From: an uncultured Clostridia bacterium
GTDB taxonomy: Bacteria > Bacillota > Clostridia > Oscillospirales > Oscillospiraceae
Reading direction: 5' to 3'
DNA length: 42,929 nt
Assembly: GCA_946550725.1 (NCBI GenBank)
Contig: CAMNQX010000017.1
Location: forward strand, 1 to 42,929
Position 1 is the first letter of the stretch; each line of letters starts with the position of its first letter. This document shows positions 21,070 through 29,835 of the stretch, in pieces. The notes beneath the pieces were generated by a model. That model saw only the letters and a program-made list of their open reading frames with translations, had not been told where the DNA came from and did no database searches. The position numbers and the translations under genes were made by a program.

Positions 21070-21103
21070 CACACCGTTACCCTCCGAAGAAGGTAACGGT
21101 GTG
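21070..21103. terminator. Bidirectional terminator between the small gene and the phage capsid gene
   Basis: CACACCGTTACC pairs with GGTAACGGTGTG around CTCCGAAGAA, followed by CTTTTTCTTTTT on the plus strand and A-rich (T-rich in the other sense) on the left. Confidence 0.88.
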
Positions 21104-21113
21104 CTTTTTCTTT

Positions 21114-22184
21114 TTACTTGCTGAACACGTGCTCCGCCACGCCGGCAGAGGTAAACCCGCTGGCAGAATCTTTGGCGGCCACCTTGATGGTCACGCCCTT
21201 GCCGGCGGTGACGCCCGCGCTGGTCAGCTCCTGGGCGGTGGGACTGAAGCGGGGATCGCTGCCGTCCAGGGTATAGACGGCGGTCTGGCCGGTCTTCCCC
21301 ACGGTGGCGGTCACCTTGCCGTTGCTGTCCTCCGACACGGTGGGGGTCTTGACCTCCACCGTGGAATCCACGGCGGCGTAGATGCCGTTGGCCTTGGCGG
21401 CCAGGACGAAGGAGTCGTGGTACACCCGGCCCTCCAGCAGGTTGCCGCTGATGCCGGGAGGATCCTTGTGGATCTTGCCCTCCTGGAGCTTCACGGGGTC
21501 GGCCGTCGCGCCCTTCCACTTGGCCACGAAGAACACCCCGGCGGGCAGGTAGCTGTCAGGCACCCGCTTGACCTCCATGCCGTCGATCTCGCCCACCACG
21601 CCCTTGGCCAGGGCGGACTCGCCGATCTTGTCCACGCCGATGACCTGGTTGGACAGGGCCAGCTTCTTGTAGTACTTGTTGGGGAGGAACAGGGTGCGCC
21701 CGGTGAGGGGCACGCCGGCGTTGTCCATCTCCGCGCCCGCGTCGAAAATGGCGCTGAGCAGGCCGCTGTCCAGATCGGTGGACGCGTAGGTCTTCTTGAT
21801 GCCCGCCTGCTTGGCCCAGCGGCCCAGGCGGTACTTGTCAATGTAGGGGATGACCACCTGGGCCACCTGACGCTTCAGGGCCTCGGTGGCGCCCTTCAGG
21901 TTCATCTGGTCGGCGTTGTTGCCCTTGTCGATGGTGATGGCAAAGGCCTTGTCCTCGCTCACCGTCAGCTCCTGATAGGTGTCGCCCAGCTCCACGGGGG
22001 TGCCGTAGCGGTTCATGCCCTCCCGCTGGTAGTCGCCCAGGGGCACGGTGTCCAGGGTCAGCACCTTGATGGTCTTGCTCCCGGTGAACTGGTAGTCCTG
22101 CCCGCAGGCGGAGTCGGTGAGGGACTCCTTGGCAAAGGTCTCCGCCACCTTCGGGGCAAACTGGGTCGCGTAATTGATCGCCAT
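21114..22184 (-). CDS. Phage major capsid protein with a C-terminal Ig-like extension
   Basis: 356 residues. The N-terminal 265 residues have the order typical of HK97-type coat proteins of clostridial phages: DYQFTGSKTIKVLTLDTVPL, DYQREGMNRYGTPVELGDTY, FAITIDKGNNADQ, then PYIDKYRLGRWAK and ALAKGVVGEIDGMEVKRVPD. Residues from about 275 on are a separate beta domain with KVTATVGKTGQTAVYTLDGS followed by DPR, the chitobiase C-terminal/Ig-like pattern seen on phage surface proteins; it would project from the capsid. AAAGGAT lies 9 nt before the ATG. Last gene of the cassette, which is unusual: coat genes normally follow the portal. Confidence 0.8.
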   Translation of the reverse strand: MAINYATQFAPKVAETFAKESLTDSACGQDYQFTGSKTIKVLTLDTVPLGDYQREGMNRYGTPVELGDTYQELTVSEDKAFAITIDKGNNADQMNLKGATEALKRQVAQVVIPYIDKYRLGRWAKQAGIKKTYASTDLDSGLLSAIFDAGAEMDNAGVPLTGRTLFLPNKYYKKLALSNQVIGVDKIGESALAKGVVGEIDGMEVKRVPDSYLPAGVFFVAKWKGATADPVKLQEGKIHKDPPGISGNLLEGRVYHDSFVLAAKANGIYAAVDSTVEVKTPTVSEDSNGKVTATVGKTGQTAVYTLDGSDPRFSPTAQELTSAGVTAGKGVTIKVAAKDSASGFTSAGVAEHVFSK

Positions 22185-22219
22185 GTTTACATCATCCTTT
22201 CTGTTTTGTCCGTTTGTTC

Positions 22220-22543
22220 TTACACTTCATAGGCGTCCCAGAAGGACGCCACCGTCCCGCCCGGCGCGGCGCTGCCCGCCGACCCGACGCTCCCGGCGCT
22301 CTGCTTGGCGCTCCGCTCCCGCCGCGCCAGCAGGCCCTCCAGGGTCTTGATGCGGTAGAGGGCGTAGGCCAGCGCCAGGCTTTCGCCACGGCGCGCCTCG
22401 CTCCACACCTCCTCCGGCACCTGCTCCGGCCCTACGCCGGGGAAGATCTCCGTAAACCGGTCGATCTCCTCCCGCGCCCGCTGTCCGGCCTCCTGGGTCT
22501 GCGCCTCGTCCTGCTCCAGGTTGGCCTCCTGCTCCTTCTCCAT
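22220..22543 (-). CDS. Scaffold-like protein
   Basis: 107 residues, very acidic at the N-terminus (EKEQEANLEQDEAQTQEAGQ) and helical, then EEVWSEARRGESLALAYALY, a Gly/Ser/Ala-rich linker and a C-terminal ASFWDAYEV. An acidic helical protein directly ahead of the coat gene is the usual form and place of a capsid scaffold; here it is short. GAAAGGAG lies 10 nt before the ATG. Assignment is by position and composition. Confidence 0.6.
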   Translation of the reverse strand: MEKEQEANLEQDEAQTQEAGQRAREEIDRFTEIFPGVGPEQVPEEVWSEARRGESLALAYALYRIKTLEGLLARRERSAKQSAGSVGSAGSAAPGGTVASFWDAYEV

Positions 22544-22604
22544 CCTCGTCGCTCCTTTCTTGTTCCTCTTTTATTTCCACCCGCGTCTCCGCGGAGAGAA
22601 ACCC

Positions 22605-23687
22605 TTACTTGTTTTTCTCGTCCATGAACCTGCGCCACAGCGCCGACATCTGGTCGATCTGGCTCTGGGAGTAGCCCAGGCTGCTGTACCCGCTGAAATC
22701 CCCGTGGTCGGCCAGATCCTGGGCCAGCCGCAGCTGGGTAGAGCGGCTGGTGTTGTAGATGCTCTGCCGCCGCAGATTCTCGCTCACCAGGTCCCGCTGC
22801 CGGTCCCAGGCGTCGTTGGCCTCCGCCCGCTGACGCTCCCAGGCGTCCTGCGCCCGGTCATAGTCCTGCTGCTCCAGCTTGTACGCCCAGCTCAGCGCGT
22901 CCTGCTCTCTCTCGTAGGCGTCCGCCTCCTGCTGGGCCTGGGCCTTTGCCTTGTCCTGGACCGAATCGTACGCCCTGTCGTAAACGTCCTTGGCCATCTT
23001 CTCCGTGTCCAGCCACCTCTGCCGCTGGGCCTCGTCGAACCGGCTGGCCTCCTTGTAGAGGGCGTCCGCCAGGGCGTAGTCCCCCTCCGCTCTGGCCTCC
23101 GCCACGGCGTAGTCGTAATCCAGCTCCATCTGGCTCTTCTTTTGGGCGACGGCGTCCTTCGCCGCCGCCTCCTGCAGCTCCAAAGCCCCCAGGTCGTTCT
23201 GGGCCGCCACGCTCTGGCTCAGGGCGATCTGCCCCGCCGCCCCGGAGGACACCCCCCGGTCGTTGGCCCAGGCGGCGGTGTTGTGCCGCTCCACCTCGTT
23301 CTGCGCCGCCGTGCGGTTCTTGGCGGCGGTGTACGCCCCGGGAATGGCCGCCGCCTCCTCCCTCAGCGCCGCGGCGGACTTCGCCCGCGCCCGCTCCAGA
23401 CTAGCCACCGCCTTGTCGGTGGCCGCCTTTTGGCGGCGCGTCACCTCCCCGCTCAGGTCCCGCACCTCCGGCGCGCCCGTGGCCTGATAGGTCTTCGTTC
23501 CCGGTTCGCTGCTGCTCCATTTTCCGGTGGTGGAGTCGAACCCCGACGTGCTCCCCGTCTGGGCGTCCAGCGCGCCGTACAGCGCCACATTGGCCTCGTG
23601 GAGCGCCTTGCGGACCTGCTCGTCCTCCGTCTCGTGCCACGCCGCGCTGTTGGCCGCGATCTTGTCCTTCAGCTGTTGGACAGTCAT
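22605..23687 (-). CDS. Coiled-coil phage structural protein
   Basis: 360 residues, almost entirely helical and rich in Ala, Gln, Asp and Arg, with a long coiled coil (about residues 180-310, for example KAQAQQEADAYEREQDALSW and YDRAQDAWERQRAEANDAWD). A glycine/serine patch near residue 50 (GSTSGFDSTTGKWSSSEPG) separates a small N-terminal domain. It may be an internal or ejection protein, or a tail needle; podoviruses place such proteins near the connector genes. No signal peptide. AAAGGAGG precedes the ATG at good spacing. Confidence 0.65.
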   Translation of the reverse strand: MTVQQLKDKIAANSAAWHETEDEQVRKALHEANVALYGALDAQTGSTSGFDSTTGKWSSSEPGTKTYQATGAPEVRDLSGEVTRRQKAATDKAVASLERARAKSAAALREEAAAIPGAYTAAKNRTAAQNEVERHNTAAWANDRGVSSGAAGQIALSQSVAAQNDLGALELQEAAAKDAVAQKKSQMELDYDYAVAEARAEGDYALADALYKEASRFDEAQRQRWLDTEKMAKDVYDRAYDSVQDKAKAQAQQEADAYEREQDALSWAYKLEQQDYDRAQDAWERQRAEANDAWDRQRDLVSENLRRQSIYNTSRSTQLRLAQDLADHGDFSGYSSLGYSQSQIDQMSALWRRFMDEKNK

Positions 23688-23719
23688 AAACTCCCTCCTT
23701 TATACTGTCTGTTATCGCT

Positions 23720-25498
23720 TCATCTGCTATATCTTCCCAGACGCACCGTGCCCTCCAAGGTCAGCACGGTGGCGGTCTCGCTGGCGGAGCGGCTCTCCAG
23801 GATGACCTGTTCAAAGCTCCCCGGCCCCGCCCAGGGCTTCACCCGCCGCACCCGGGGCTGGCGGTTGGTGGAATAGCTCCAATGCTCGAAGTTTACGTTG
23901 GAATAGCTCATCAGCGACGCTCTGGCCACCCCCACCGGGCAGTGGGTGCGCACGTCTGTCTGGGTGGTCACCGTCACCGCCGCCCCGCTCTCCGGCTTCA
24001 GGCCCACCCAGAGGTACTTCCCCCACTTGCGGCGGTGGGCCTTGTCCATGCTCATGGACCCCGACCGCCAAAAGGCGTGGATGGGTTCGCCGTCGTCGTT
24101 GCGGTACTCCCGGCTCATCCGTTTCAGCTCGCCGTCGTCTGTGCCGAAGCACACCGCGCCGTCCAGCGTCCCGAAGCACCTGGGTGCGAGGCCCTCGTAG
24201 CGGTACCAGCAGTCCCTGCTGTAGTTGTGCACCAGGGTCACGCCCCCCTGGCTCACATACCACTCCCTGCCCACCTCGTCGTCAAAGACCACCGCCTGGG
24301 AAAGCTCCATCTCCCCCAAGCTCTCCTCCACCCGCTGGGAGATGCGCCGGCCCACCCTCTCGTCCATGGAACCGAGGCTCCCCGCCGACTTCCAGGTGTA
24401 CACCCCGCCGCCCCACAGGGTGCGGGGGTCGTTATCCACCAGCGTCACCTGTCCCGGCGTGTCGCTGCCCATCTCCCGCTGCAGCGGGGTGAGGTAAAAC
24501 ACCGCGATCTCCTCTCCCCCGGCCAGCGTCACCGTCCCCGTCTGGACGCTGAAGGTGCCGTCCGGCTTGAACACCAACAGCTTGGAGTGGTGGCGGATCA
24601 TTCCCGTAATGGGGGTGTTGTCGCTCCCCGCCTTCAGCACGTTCCCCTCGGGGAAGTACTCCGCCGTGGCCCGTCCGTCGTAGTCGATGCCGCTGTAAAA
24701 GGCCCGGTTGTCGCCGCCGCCGTAGAGGAACACCCGGTTGTCCGTGGCGCCGCTGTACAGCTCAAAGAACCTGCACCGCAGCACCTCACCCCGGCTGCCT
24801 CCTCCCTTGGTCCAACCGATCTCCAGGGTGTTGGTGCCGGCGGCGGGCGCCGTTGCCAGCGTCACCGTCCCCGCCTCCAGATTGGCGGTGTACTTCAAAT
24901 GCGCCCCGCTCTCCCGCAGGCGGACATAATCCACGCTGGACAGGGCCTTTTCCGGCAAGGTGAACACCCTGGCCGAGCCGGTGGGGGAGAAAAACCCCCG
25001 CCGCAGGCCGTTGAGCCGGTTCACCGCCTCCAGCGTGGTCCCGCCGCCGGTGGGTGTGGCGGAGACCACCACCACTGGGCGGTACCCCTCCACATCCGTG
25101 ACCTGCCCGTACCCGCTCCAAACCAGATACCGCTTTCCCGTCAGGATGTAGAGCTTGCGCCCGAACCCAAAGAAGCGGCAGCTTCCCGGTCCGATGTTTC
25201 CCAGGTCCGTCGCCTCCCCCGGGCGGCCCAGCAGCCATAGCTTTCCCGCCGCCGCGGCCACCTTCACCGCCCGGTCGCTCACCCGGCCCTGCCAGAAGCC
25301 CTCCACCGGCCCGTTGAACCTCCACAGGGTCCTGCTTCCCGGCCGGACCTGAAGGCTTCCCTCCCGGGTCACCCGGAAGTTGCGGCACTCCGCCGCCTCC
25401 CCGTAGTTCAGTTCCGCGTCTCCGCTGGGGCTTTCGTTCAACCCGGAGAAGGCGTGAATGCGAAACAGGCTCTCACTGTTCCCCACGATCCGTGCCAT
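23720..25498 (-). CDS. Propeller-like phage tail/connector protein
   Basis: 592 residues, beta-rich throughout with repeated Trp and Gly motifs (RFFGFGRKLYILTGKRYLVW; LFELY region; GMIRHHSKLLVFKPDGTFSV; WYVSQGGVTLVHNYSRDCWY; CFGTLDGAVCFGTDDGELKR), which suggests a beta-propeller like P22 gp10 or T7 gp12 tail hub proteins. The start at 25498 (MARIVGNSESLFRIHAFSG) has GGGAGG 7 nt upstream; the frame is open 56 codons further but that part overlaps the preceding gene. It overlaps the end of the connector gene by 26 nt. Function by fold impression only; no enzymatic motif seen. Confidence 0.7.
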   Translation of the reverse strand: MARIVGNSESLFRIHAFSGLNESPSGDAELNYGEAAECRNFRVTREGSLQVRPGSRTLWRFNGPVEGFWQGRVSDRAVKVAAAAGKLWLLGRPGEATDLGNIGPGSCRFFGFGRKLYILTGKRYLVWSGYGQVTDVEGYRPVVVVSATPTGGGTTLEAVNRLNGLRRGFFSPTGSARVFTLPEKALSSVDYVRLRESGAHLKYTANLEAGTVTLATAPAAGTNTLEIGWTKGGGSRGEVLRCRFFELYSGATDNRVFLYGGGDNRAFYSGIDYDGRATAEYFPEGNVLKAGSDNTPITGMIRHHSKLLVFKPDGTFSVQTGTVTLAGGEEIAVFYLTPLQREMGSDTPGQVTLVDNDPRTLWGGGVYTWKSAGSLGSMDERVGRRISQRVEESLGEMELSQAVVFDDEVGREWYVSQGGVTLVHNYSRDCWYRYEGLAPRCFGTLDGAVCFGTDDGELKRMSREYRNDDGEPIHAFWRSGSMSMDKAHRRKWGKYLWVGLKPESGAAVTVTTQTDVRTHCPVGVARASLMSYSNVNFEHWSYSTNRQPRVRRVKPWAGPGSFEQVILESRSASETATVLTLEGTVRLGRYSR

Positions 25499-25904
25499 TT
25501 CGCCACCTCCCGTCCTCTCCCAGCTCCACGCCGCCGTAGGGCGTCTCCAGGTCCTCCAGCTCCACCTGCCTGCGCCGCCAGCGCTCCAACAGCTCCTCGT
25601 ACCGCTGCTGGAAAAAATTTGCCGCCGCCGGGTCCTCCTCCAGCAGCAGATGGGCCGCCAGTCCATAGGGCATCACGCCCTGACACAGCCCGTCGTCCAG
25701 GGGCAGCTCCTCTTCCAGACCGGTGAGGGCCGTCCATGCTCCCTTGGCGCTGTACCCCGCGCACTCCTGCCCCAGCAGATTCAGAAGGTTCACCGTCCGG
25801 TTGCGGTAGGCCCGGGTGCTGCCGGTGTCCATCTGCCCGGTGACCTCGTCGCCGCTGTCCATCAGGGCGATGGCGTGTTCAAAGATCCACTGTCCGTTGG
25901 TCAT
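25473..25904 (-). CDS. Phage connector/adaptor protein
   Basis: 143 residues, helical. It starts MTNGQWIFEHAIALMDSGDE, then TRAYRNRTVNLLNLLGQECA and LPLDDGLCQGVMPYGLAAHL, and ends in a charged helix (YEELLERWRRRQVELEDLET). Short helical proteins with a central LPLDD and a Tyr-Gly-Leu-Ala helix are the head-tail adaptor (gp4/gp11-like or gp6-like) of many Firmicutes phages. The start overlaps the lysin stop as ATGA. Together with the next gene it forms the head-tail junction. Confidence 0.72.
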   Translation of the reverse strand: MTNGQWIFEHAIALMDSGDEVTGQMDTGSTRAYRNRTVNLLNLLGQECAGYSAKGAWTALTGLEEELPLDDGLCQGVMPYGLAAHLLLEEDPAAANFFQQRYEELLERWRRRQVELEDLETPYGGVELGEDGRWRNGTDRGEQ

Positions 25905-26644
25905 GCCTTCTCACCTGCCTCCTGCCCCAGGGCAGCCAGCCGCGCCATCAGCGCCAGCACCCGCACCATGTCGCCGCTCAGGTCCAGCTCGCCCCGTTCG
26001 TTGCCCTTGAGCACGCCCATGGCCGCCAGCGTCCCGATGTCCGCCCGTGCCCAGTCCGGAACGTCCTCCAGCTTGTTGTACCGCGTCTCCGCCGCGGCCT
26101 CTCTGACCTCCTTGGCCACCAGCTCTCTGATCTCCTTCTCGCTCATTTCGGCCTCCTCTCCGTCGTTGCTCTCATAGTCCGGCCGCGCCGCCGCCAGGAT
26201 CACACTCCATCCACGGCTGCGGCGCATCACCGCCCCGCCGTTGTCCTCGCTGGACACAGAGGTGTTCCCCTCAATGGCGGTCACGCCGCTTTTGCTCACC
26301 CGTTCCACGATGCCCACGTGGTCGGCGTAGGCGTCCTTGTCGAACTGGTAAAACACGATGTCCCCGGGCTTTGCCTCCCGGACAGGCACCAGCCGCCCCT
26401 TGGCCTTGAACCAGTTCATCAGGGTGGTGCAGCCCCCCGTCTTGCGCAGAAGGCCGCCCAGCCCCGCCTGGTGAAACACCCAGCACACGAACACACAGCA
26501 CCAGGGGTAAGAGGCTCCGGACGTCTCCCGCCCGTAAAACCAGGTGTTGTACTTCACCTTGTTGCTCCCGGCGGGCCGTTCCGTCACGCCGACCTCTCCC
26601 CGGGCGATGTCCAGCACCCGTTCAACCGGCCCCATAGGTCCCAT
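25901..26644 (-). CDS. CHAP-domain endolysin with an SLH-like tail
   Basis: 247 residues. The CHAP amidase/endopeptidase core has its catalytic Cys in SYPWCCVFVCWVFHQAG and His in DAYADHVGIVERV, with AIEGNTS completing the triad region (about 40-140). After an acidic linker the C-terminus reads YNKLEDVPDWARADIGTLAA, then GVLKGNERGELDLSGDMVRV, close to a single SLH repeat and probably wall binding. No signal peptide, so release needs the holin. Starts at 26644 or 26635 are both served by AGGGAG/GAGGGAG. It overlaps the holin gene by 23 nt. Confidence 0.87.
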   Translation of the reverse strand: MGPMGPVERVLDIARGEVGVTERPAGSNKVKYNTWFYGRETSGASYPWCCVFVCWVFHQAGLGGLLRKTGGCTTLMNWFKAKGRLVPVREAKPGDIVFYQFDKDAYADHVGIVERVSKSGVTAIEGNTSVSSEDNGGAVMRRSRGWSVILAAARPDYESNDGEEAEMSEKEIRELVAKEVREAAAETRYNKLEDVPDWARADIGTLAAMGVLKGNERGELDLSGDMVRVLALMARLAALGQEAGEKA

Positions 26645-27065
26645 CTCCCTCGTCTCCCTTGTCCCGCAGGGTCTCCAGGGCGTTTTTCAGAAAGGCGGGG
26701 AAGGGCACCCCCATCAGCCCCAGATTTTCCAGCAGAGACAGCCCCTCGTTGCCGATGAAGAAGATGCACACCGCCGTGCGGACGTAGCGGATGTCCAGCG
26801 CCTTGTCCAGCATCACCGCCACCCACACCAGCACAAACACCGCGCCCTTGCGGCACAGGCCCTTCCACCCGGCGCGGGAGTCCAGCGCTCCGGAGCGGGA
26901 CTTGTTGCTCCGCTTCCACACCGCCGCCACCAACCACCCGGTGACGCAGTCCGCGGCCATCATGCCCATCAGCACCTGAAGGGACACGTCCCATCCTCCC
27001 AGCGCGTTTGCCAACACGCTTCCCACCGCGGCCACCGCCGCCAGCGCCCAATTTTTATCCTCCAT
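26622..27065 (-). CDS. Phage holin (toxin secretion/phage lysis family)
   Basis: 147 residues with three hydrophobic segments (WALAAVAAVGSVLANALGGW, VLMGMMAADCVTGWLVAAVW and VFVLVWVAVMLDKAL) and the family signature near IFFIGNEGLSLLENLGLMGV, then PFPAFLKNALETL. This is the Bacteriophage_holin_4 (Cph1/BhlA-like) arrangement. It forms the membrane holes that let the CHAP lysin reach the wall. AGGAAGGAG precedes the ATG at 27065; longer versions of the frame run into the repeat region and are not coding. It is the first gene after the 600-bp repeat gap. Confidence 0.88.
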   Translation of the reverse strand: MEDKNWALAAVAAVGSVLANALGGWDVSLQVLMGMMAADCVTGWLVAAVWKRSNKSRSGALDSRAGWKGLCRKGAVFVLVWVAVMLDKALDIRYVRTAVCIFFIGNEGLSLLENLGLMGVPFPAFLKNALETLRDKGDEGDGTYGAG

Positions 27066-27085
27066 CCCATTTCTCCTTCCTGCTC

Positions 27086-27685
27086 TGTCACGCTCGGGTT
27101 GGACGCGCTTGTCGCCGGTTCTTTCGCCGCCCTTCCGAAAATGCCGCTCGCGCCTTCGGCGTTCGCCTGTTTTTCGGGTGCGGGCGGCTCCAAGCCCGGC
27201 GGCGCGTCTATCCTCGCGCTTCGCTTCTGTCACGCTCGGGTTGGACACTTTCCCTCGTAGGGGCGGGTTCCACACCCGCCCACGTAGGGCGCGACCACCG
27301 GGCGCGCCGCCGGTCTACCGATACCGCCGCTTCGGCGGCATAGCCGCCTCGCTCGGGACTAAAAACATGCCACCGGCATGTTTTCTTAACGCCCCGACTA
27401 CCTATGCGCCTACGGGTCGCGCTTCGCTTCTGTCACGCTCCCGTTGGGCGCATGGCCGGTCGCATTTTCGCTCCGTCTCGGACCAAATCGCGGCGACTTC
27501 GCCGCCTTACCAATTCGGTCCTCGCTCCGCTCAGATGCTCCCTATGCGCCTACGGGTCGCGCTTCGCTTCTGTCACGCTCGGGTTGGACACGCCGCGGCT
27601 CCGCTTCCCGTCCCTTGGCAAAATGCCGCTGGGCTGCGCCCAGCCTGTTTTTGCCGTGCGGGCCGGTCCATCGGAGCCTGCGTGT
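27086..27685. repeat. Mosaic repeat region inside the phage cassette
   Basis: No gene in this 600-bp gap. It holds four partial copies of a unit containing CGCGCTTCGCTTCTGTCACG followed by CTCGGGTTGGAC (27086, 27215-27246, 27402-27440, 27542-27589), a CGTAGGGGC hairpin (27256-27281), the hairpin AAACATGCCACCGGCATGTTTT (27363-27384 region) and a stretch at 27444-27483 identical over 40 bp to 40871-40910. Confidence 0.85.
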
Positions 27686-29080
27686 CTACCCTCGCGCTTC
27701 CGCTCTTGCGGCTGCCGCCTCCGCCCGCGCCGCCGCCGCCATCGCCTGCTCGTAGCAGTACTTGGCGTTCACGTTCCCGTCCGTGCGGATCTCCACCTCC
27801 CGCACCGTGCTGTCCATGGTGGTCAGGCGGCAGATCATCTGCTGGTTCTTCTCCTGGTCCATCCGCACGTCCTCCACGGTCACCGGTCCGGCCACCAGCT
27901 TCACGATGTCCTTCTTCTTGACGTAGCTCTTGATGGGATTCAGCACCGGCACGCTGCTGGAGCCGCCGCCGTCCCCACCGGGGTTGACTTCCTCCCCTCC
28001 CGGGGTCTCCGGCGTCTCGTCGCCTCCGCCGGTGGTGCCATCTCCGCCGGTCGTTCCGCTGCCTGTCCCGTCTCCGCTCGTTCCGTCGCCGGGCGTTTCC
28101 GGGGTCTCATCCCCACCGCCGCCGGGTTCCTCCCCCTCGCCGGGGTCGATGGGGTCCGTGGGGGTCTCGCCGCCCCCGCCGCCGGGGTTGACCTCCTCTC
28201 CTCCGGGGGTCTCCGGGATTTCCCCGTCGTCGATGATCGTCCTGGCCGTCCCCGACAGCTCCGCCTGCTCGTTCCCCGTGGTCCGGCTCTCCTCCACCAG
28301 CTCCCACTGGGTGATCACGTCATACCACGTGTCGTTGACCCGCACCCGGTACCGCTGGGCAGGGTCCAGATTCATCCATTCCCGGACAAACGCTCCCTCC
28401 TCCCAGACAATGCCCGTGTCCAGGGAGACCTGCCGGTCGATGCCGCTGCCCACCGCGTAGCTCATGCACAGCTGCGCCGTGGCCTGGACTTGCTTGCCCA
28501 GCACCCGGGCCATCTCCCAGACGGCCCGTCCGCCCGCGGCGTCGGCAGCGCAGGATGCGGCGCTGGTGTTGGCGCCGTCCTCCGCGCTCTGCGCCCTCCG
28601 CTGAGCCGCCACTGCCTCCTTCCGTGCGTCCTCCGCCATCTCCGCGCTGGCCAATGCGGAGGTCTTTGCCTCCGACGCCGCCTTTTCTCCCGCGGTGATC
28701 GCCGTCATCAGCGAGTCGTACAGGCTCTTGGTGGGCGTTGTGGGACCCACTCCCTGCCCCGTCCCCGAGGCCTCCACCTCCACCGTCACCACGTTGGTGG
28801 GAATGTGGCACATCGCGCCTCCGTTCTCCACCGTGCCATAGACGGACAGCTGGAAGCCGTGGGTCTTGATCACCTCATGGGGCACCTGGCACTTGCCGTC
28901 CACGATCCGCACCGAAATGGGGCTGCTCACCTGGCTGTGCCCGAAGGTAGCCACCGCCACCGTCCCGTCCCAGTCCCCGGAGAACTGAAAGGAACATTCC
29001 AAATAGTTCTCGCTGTCCGCCACCACCTTTGTGGCGTCCAACCGGCTCAACAGCTGGTTGGAGATCGAAAATTCCAGCAT
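27686..29080 (-). CDS. Phage fibre or baseplate-like protein with a Gly/Pro-rich hinge
   Basis: 464 residues. N-terminal beta domain (LEFSISNQLLSRLDATKVVA; YLECSFQFSGDWDGTVAVAT), then helical Ala-rich segment (about 125-180), a beta region with RVRVNDTWYDVITQWELVEE, a hinge of about 100 residues made of Gly, Pro, Glu and Thr in which ETPGGEEVNPGG occurs twice, and a C-terminal domain ending in Ala/Arg/Glu helix repeats. The final residues Ala-Arg-Gly and the TAG stop lie in the edge of the mosaic repeat (GCGCGAGGGTAGAC), so the original C-terminus has probably been replaced. GAGGTGAGGGAG precedes the ATG. Confidence 0.7.
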   Translation of the reverse strand: MLEFSISNQLLSRLDATKVVADSENYLECSFQFSGDWDGTVAVATFGHSQVSSPISVRIVDGKCQVPHEVIKTHGFQLSVYGTVENGGAMCHIPTNVVTVEVEASGTGQGVGPTTPTKSLYDSLMTAITAGEKAASEAKTSALASAEMAEDARKEAVAAQRRAQSAEDGANTSAASCAADAAGGRAVWEMARVLGKQVQATAQLCMSYAVGSGIDRQVSLDTGIVWEEGAFVREWMNLDPAQRYRVRVNDTWYDVITQWELVEESRTTGNEQAELSGTARTIIDDGEIPETPGGEEVNPGGGGGETPTDPIDPGEGEEPGGGGDETPETPGDGTSGDGTGSGTTGGDGTTGGGDETPETPGGEEVNPGGDGGGSSSVPVLNPIKSYVKKKDIVKLVAGPVTVEDVRMDQEKNQQMICRLTTMDSTVREVEIRTDGNVNAKYCYEQAMAAAARAEAAAARAEARG

Positions 29081-29091
29081 TCTCCCTCACC

Positions 29092-29835
29092 TCACAGGAT
29101 AAATTCCACGAAGATGTCCTTCATGGTGATGCTCGCGTTGGTGTTGCTGGTGTAGCCGGGTACGCCCTGCACCTCCATGCTCACGATATCTCCGCCCTCC
29201 ACCGTCGCCATCAGCAGAAGGGTATCCTCATTCTGCAGCCCGCTGTTGTCCTTGGGACCGTACCGGTCCACGCGCACCTCCTCGTTCACCTTCAGCCGGA
29301 CGTGGCCAAGAGCCGTCCCCTCCCGCATCCAGGCGATACGGAACCAGACCAACACCATCTTCGCCCCCGCCGGGGCCACCAGCGTCTTGCCCCCCGCGGG
29401 CCAAAGGCCCTTCGGGTCGATCAGGTCATTCGGTCTCGGCACCTGGGTACGGGAATTGATCGACTGATAGTTGACGAGTCCGCCGCAGATATACCCCTGC
29501 TTGGAGGTATCCTCCTTGGCCTCCCGTGCCTTGGCCTCGGCGTACTCGAACACATCCACCCGCCGCTGCTGGGTGTCGTACACCGCCGCCGACATATCTC
29601 CCGGGCCAAGATCCGCCACCTTCTCGTCGGTGTACTTCTTCGCCTCCTCCAGGGTCTCCGCCACCGCCGCCTCCTCCTCGGGCAAATGGGTCTCGTTGAG
29701 GTAGCTTTGGAGGGCCAGTCCCGCCTGGTCAAACTTCGCCTTCAGCTCCTGGGCGGTGAGTCCGCCCACGTCGTTGGGCTCGTCGTCCAGCTTCTGATGG
29801 ATCCGCAGATCCTCTTCCATTTTTGTCAACTTCAT
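29092..29835 (-). CDS. Phage tail-fibre-like protein
   Basis: 247 residues. The N-terminus LDDEPNDVGGLTAQELKAKF followed by DQAG is a common opening of Firmicutes phage fibre and baseplate proteins. A helical stem (ETLEEAKKYTDEKVADLG) leads to a beta-rich C-terminal domain (AGAKMVLVWFRIAWMREGTA; VDRYGPKDNSGLQNEDTLLL) likely to be the trimeric tip. The ATG overlaps the stop of the portal gene as ATGA. Confidence 0.75.
   Translation of the reverse strand: MKLTKMEEDLRIHQKLDDEPNDVGGLTAQELKAKFDQAGLALQSYLNETHLPEEEAAVAETLEEAKKYTDEKVADLGPGDMSAAVYDTQQRRVDVFEYAEAKAREAKEDTSKQGYICGGLVNYQSINSRTQVPRPNDLIDPKGLWPAGGKTLVAPAGAKMVLVWFRIAWMREGTALGHVRLKVNEEVRVDRYGPKDNSGLQNEDTLLLMATVEGGDIVSMEVQGVPGYTSNTNASITMKDIFVEFIL

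Noticed and set aside
27086-27685. CRISPR array
   Set aside because: The repeats are irregular in length and order, spacers are not uniform and no cas genes are near.
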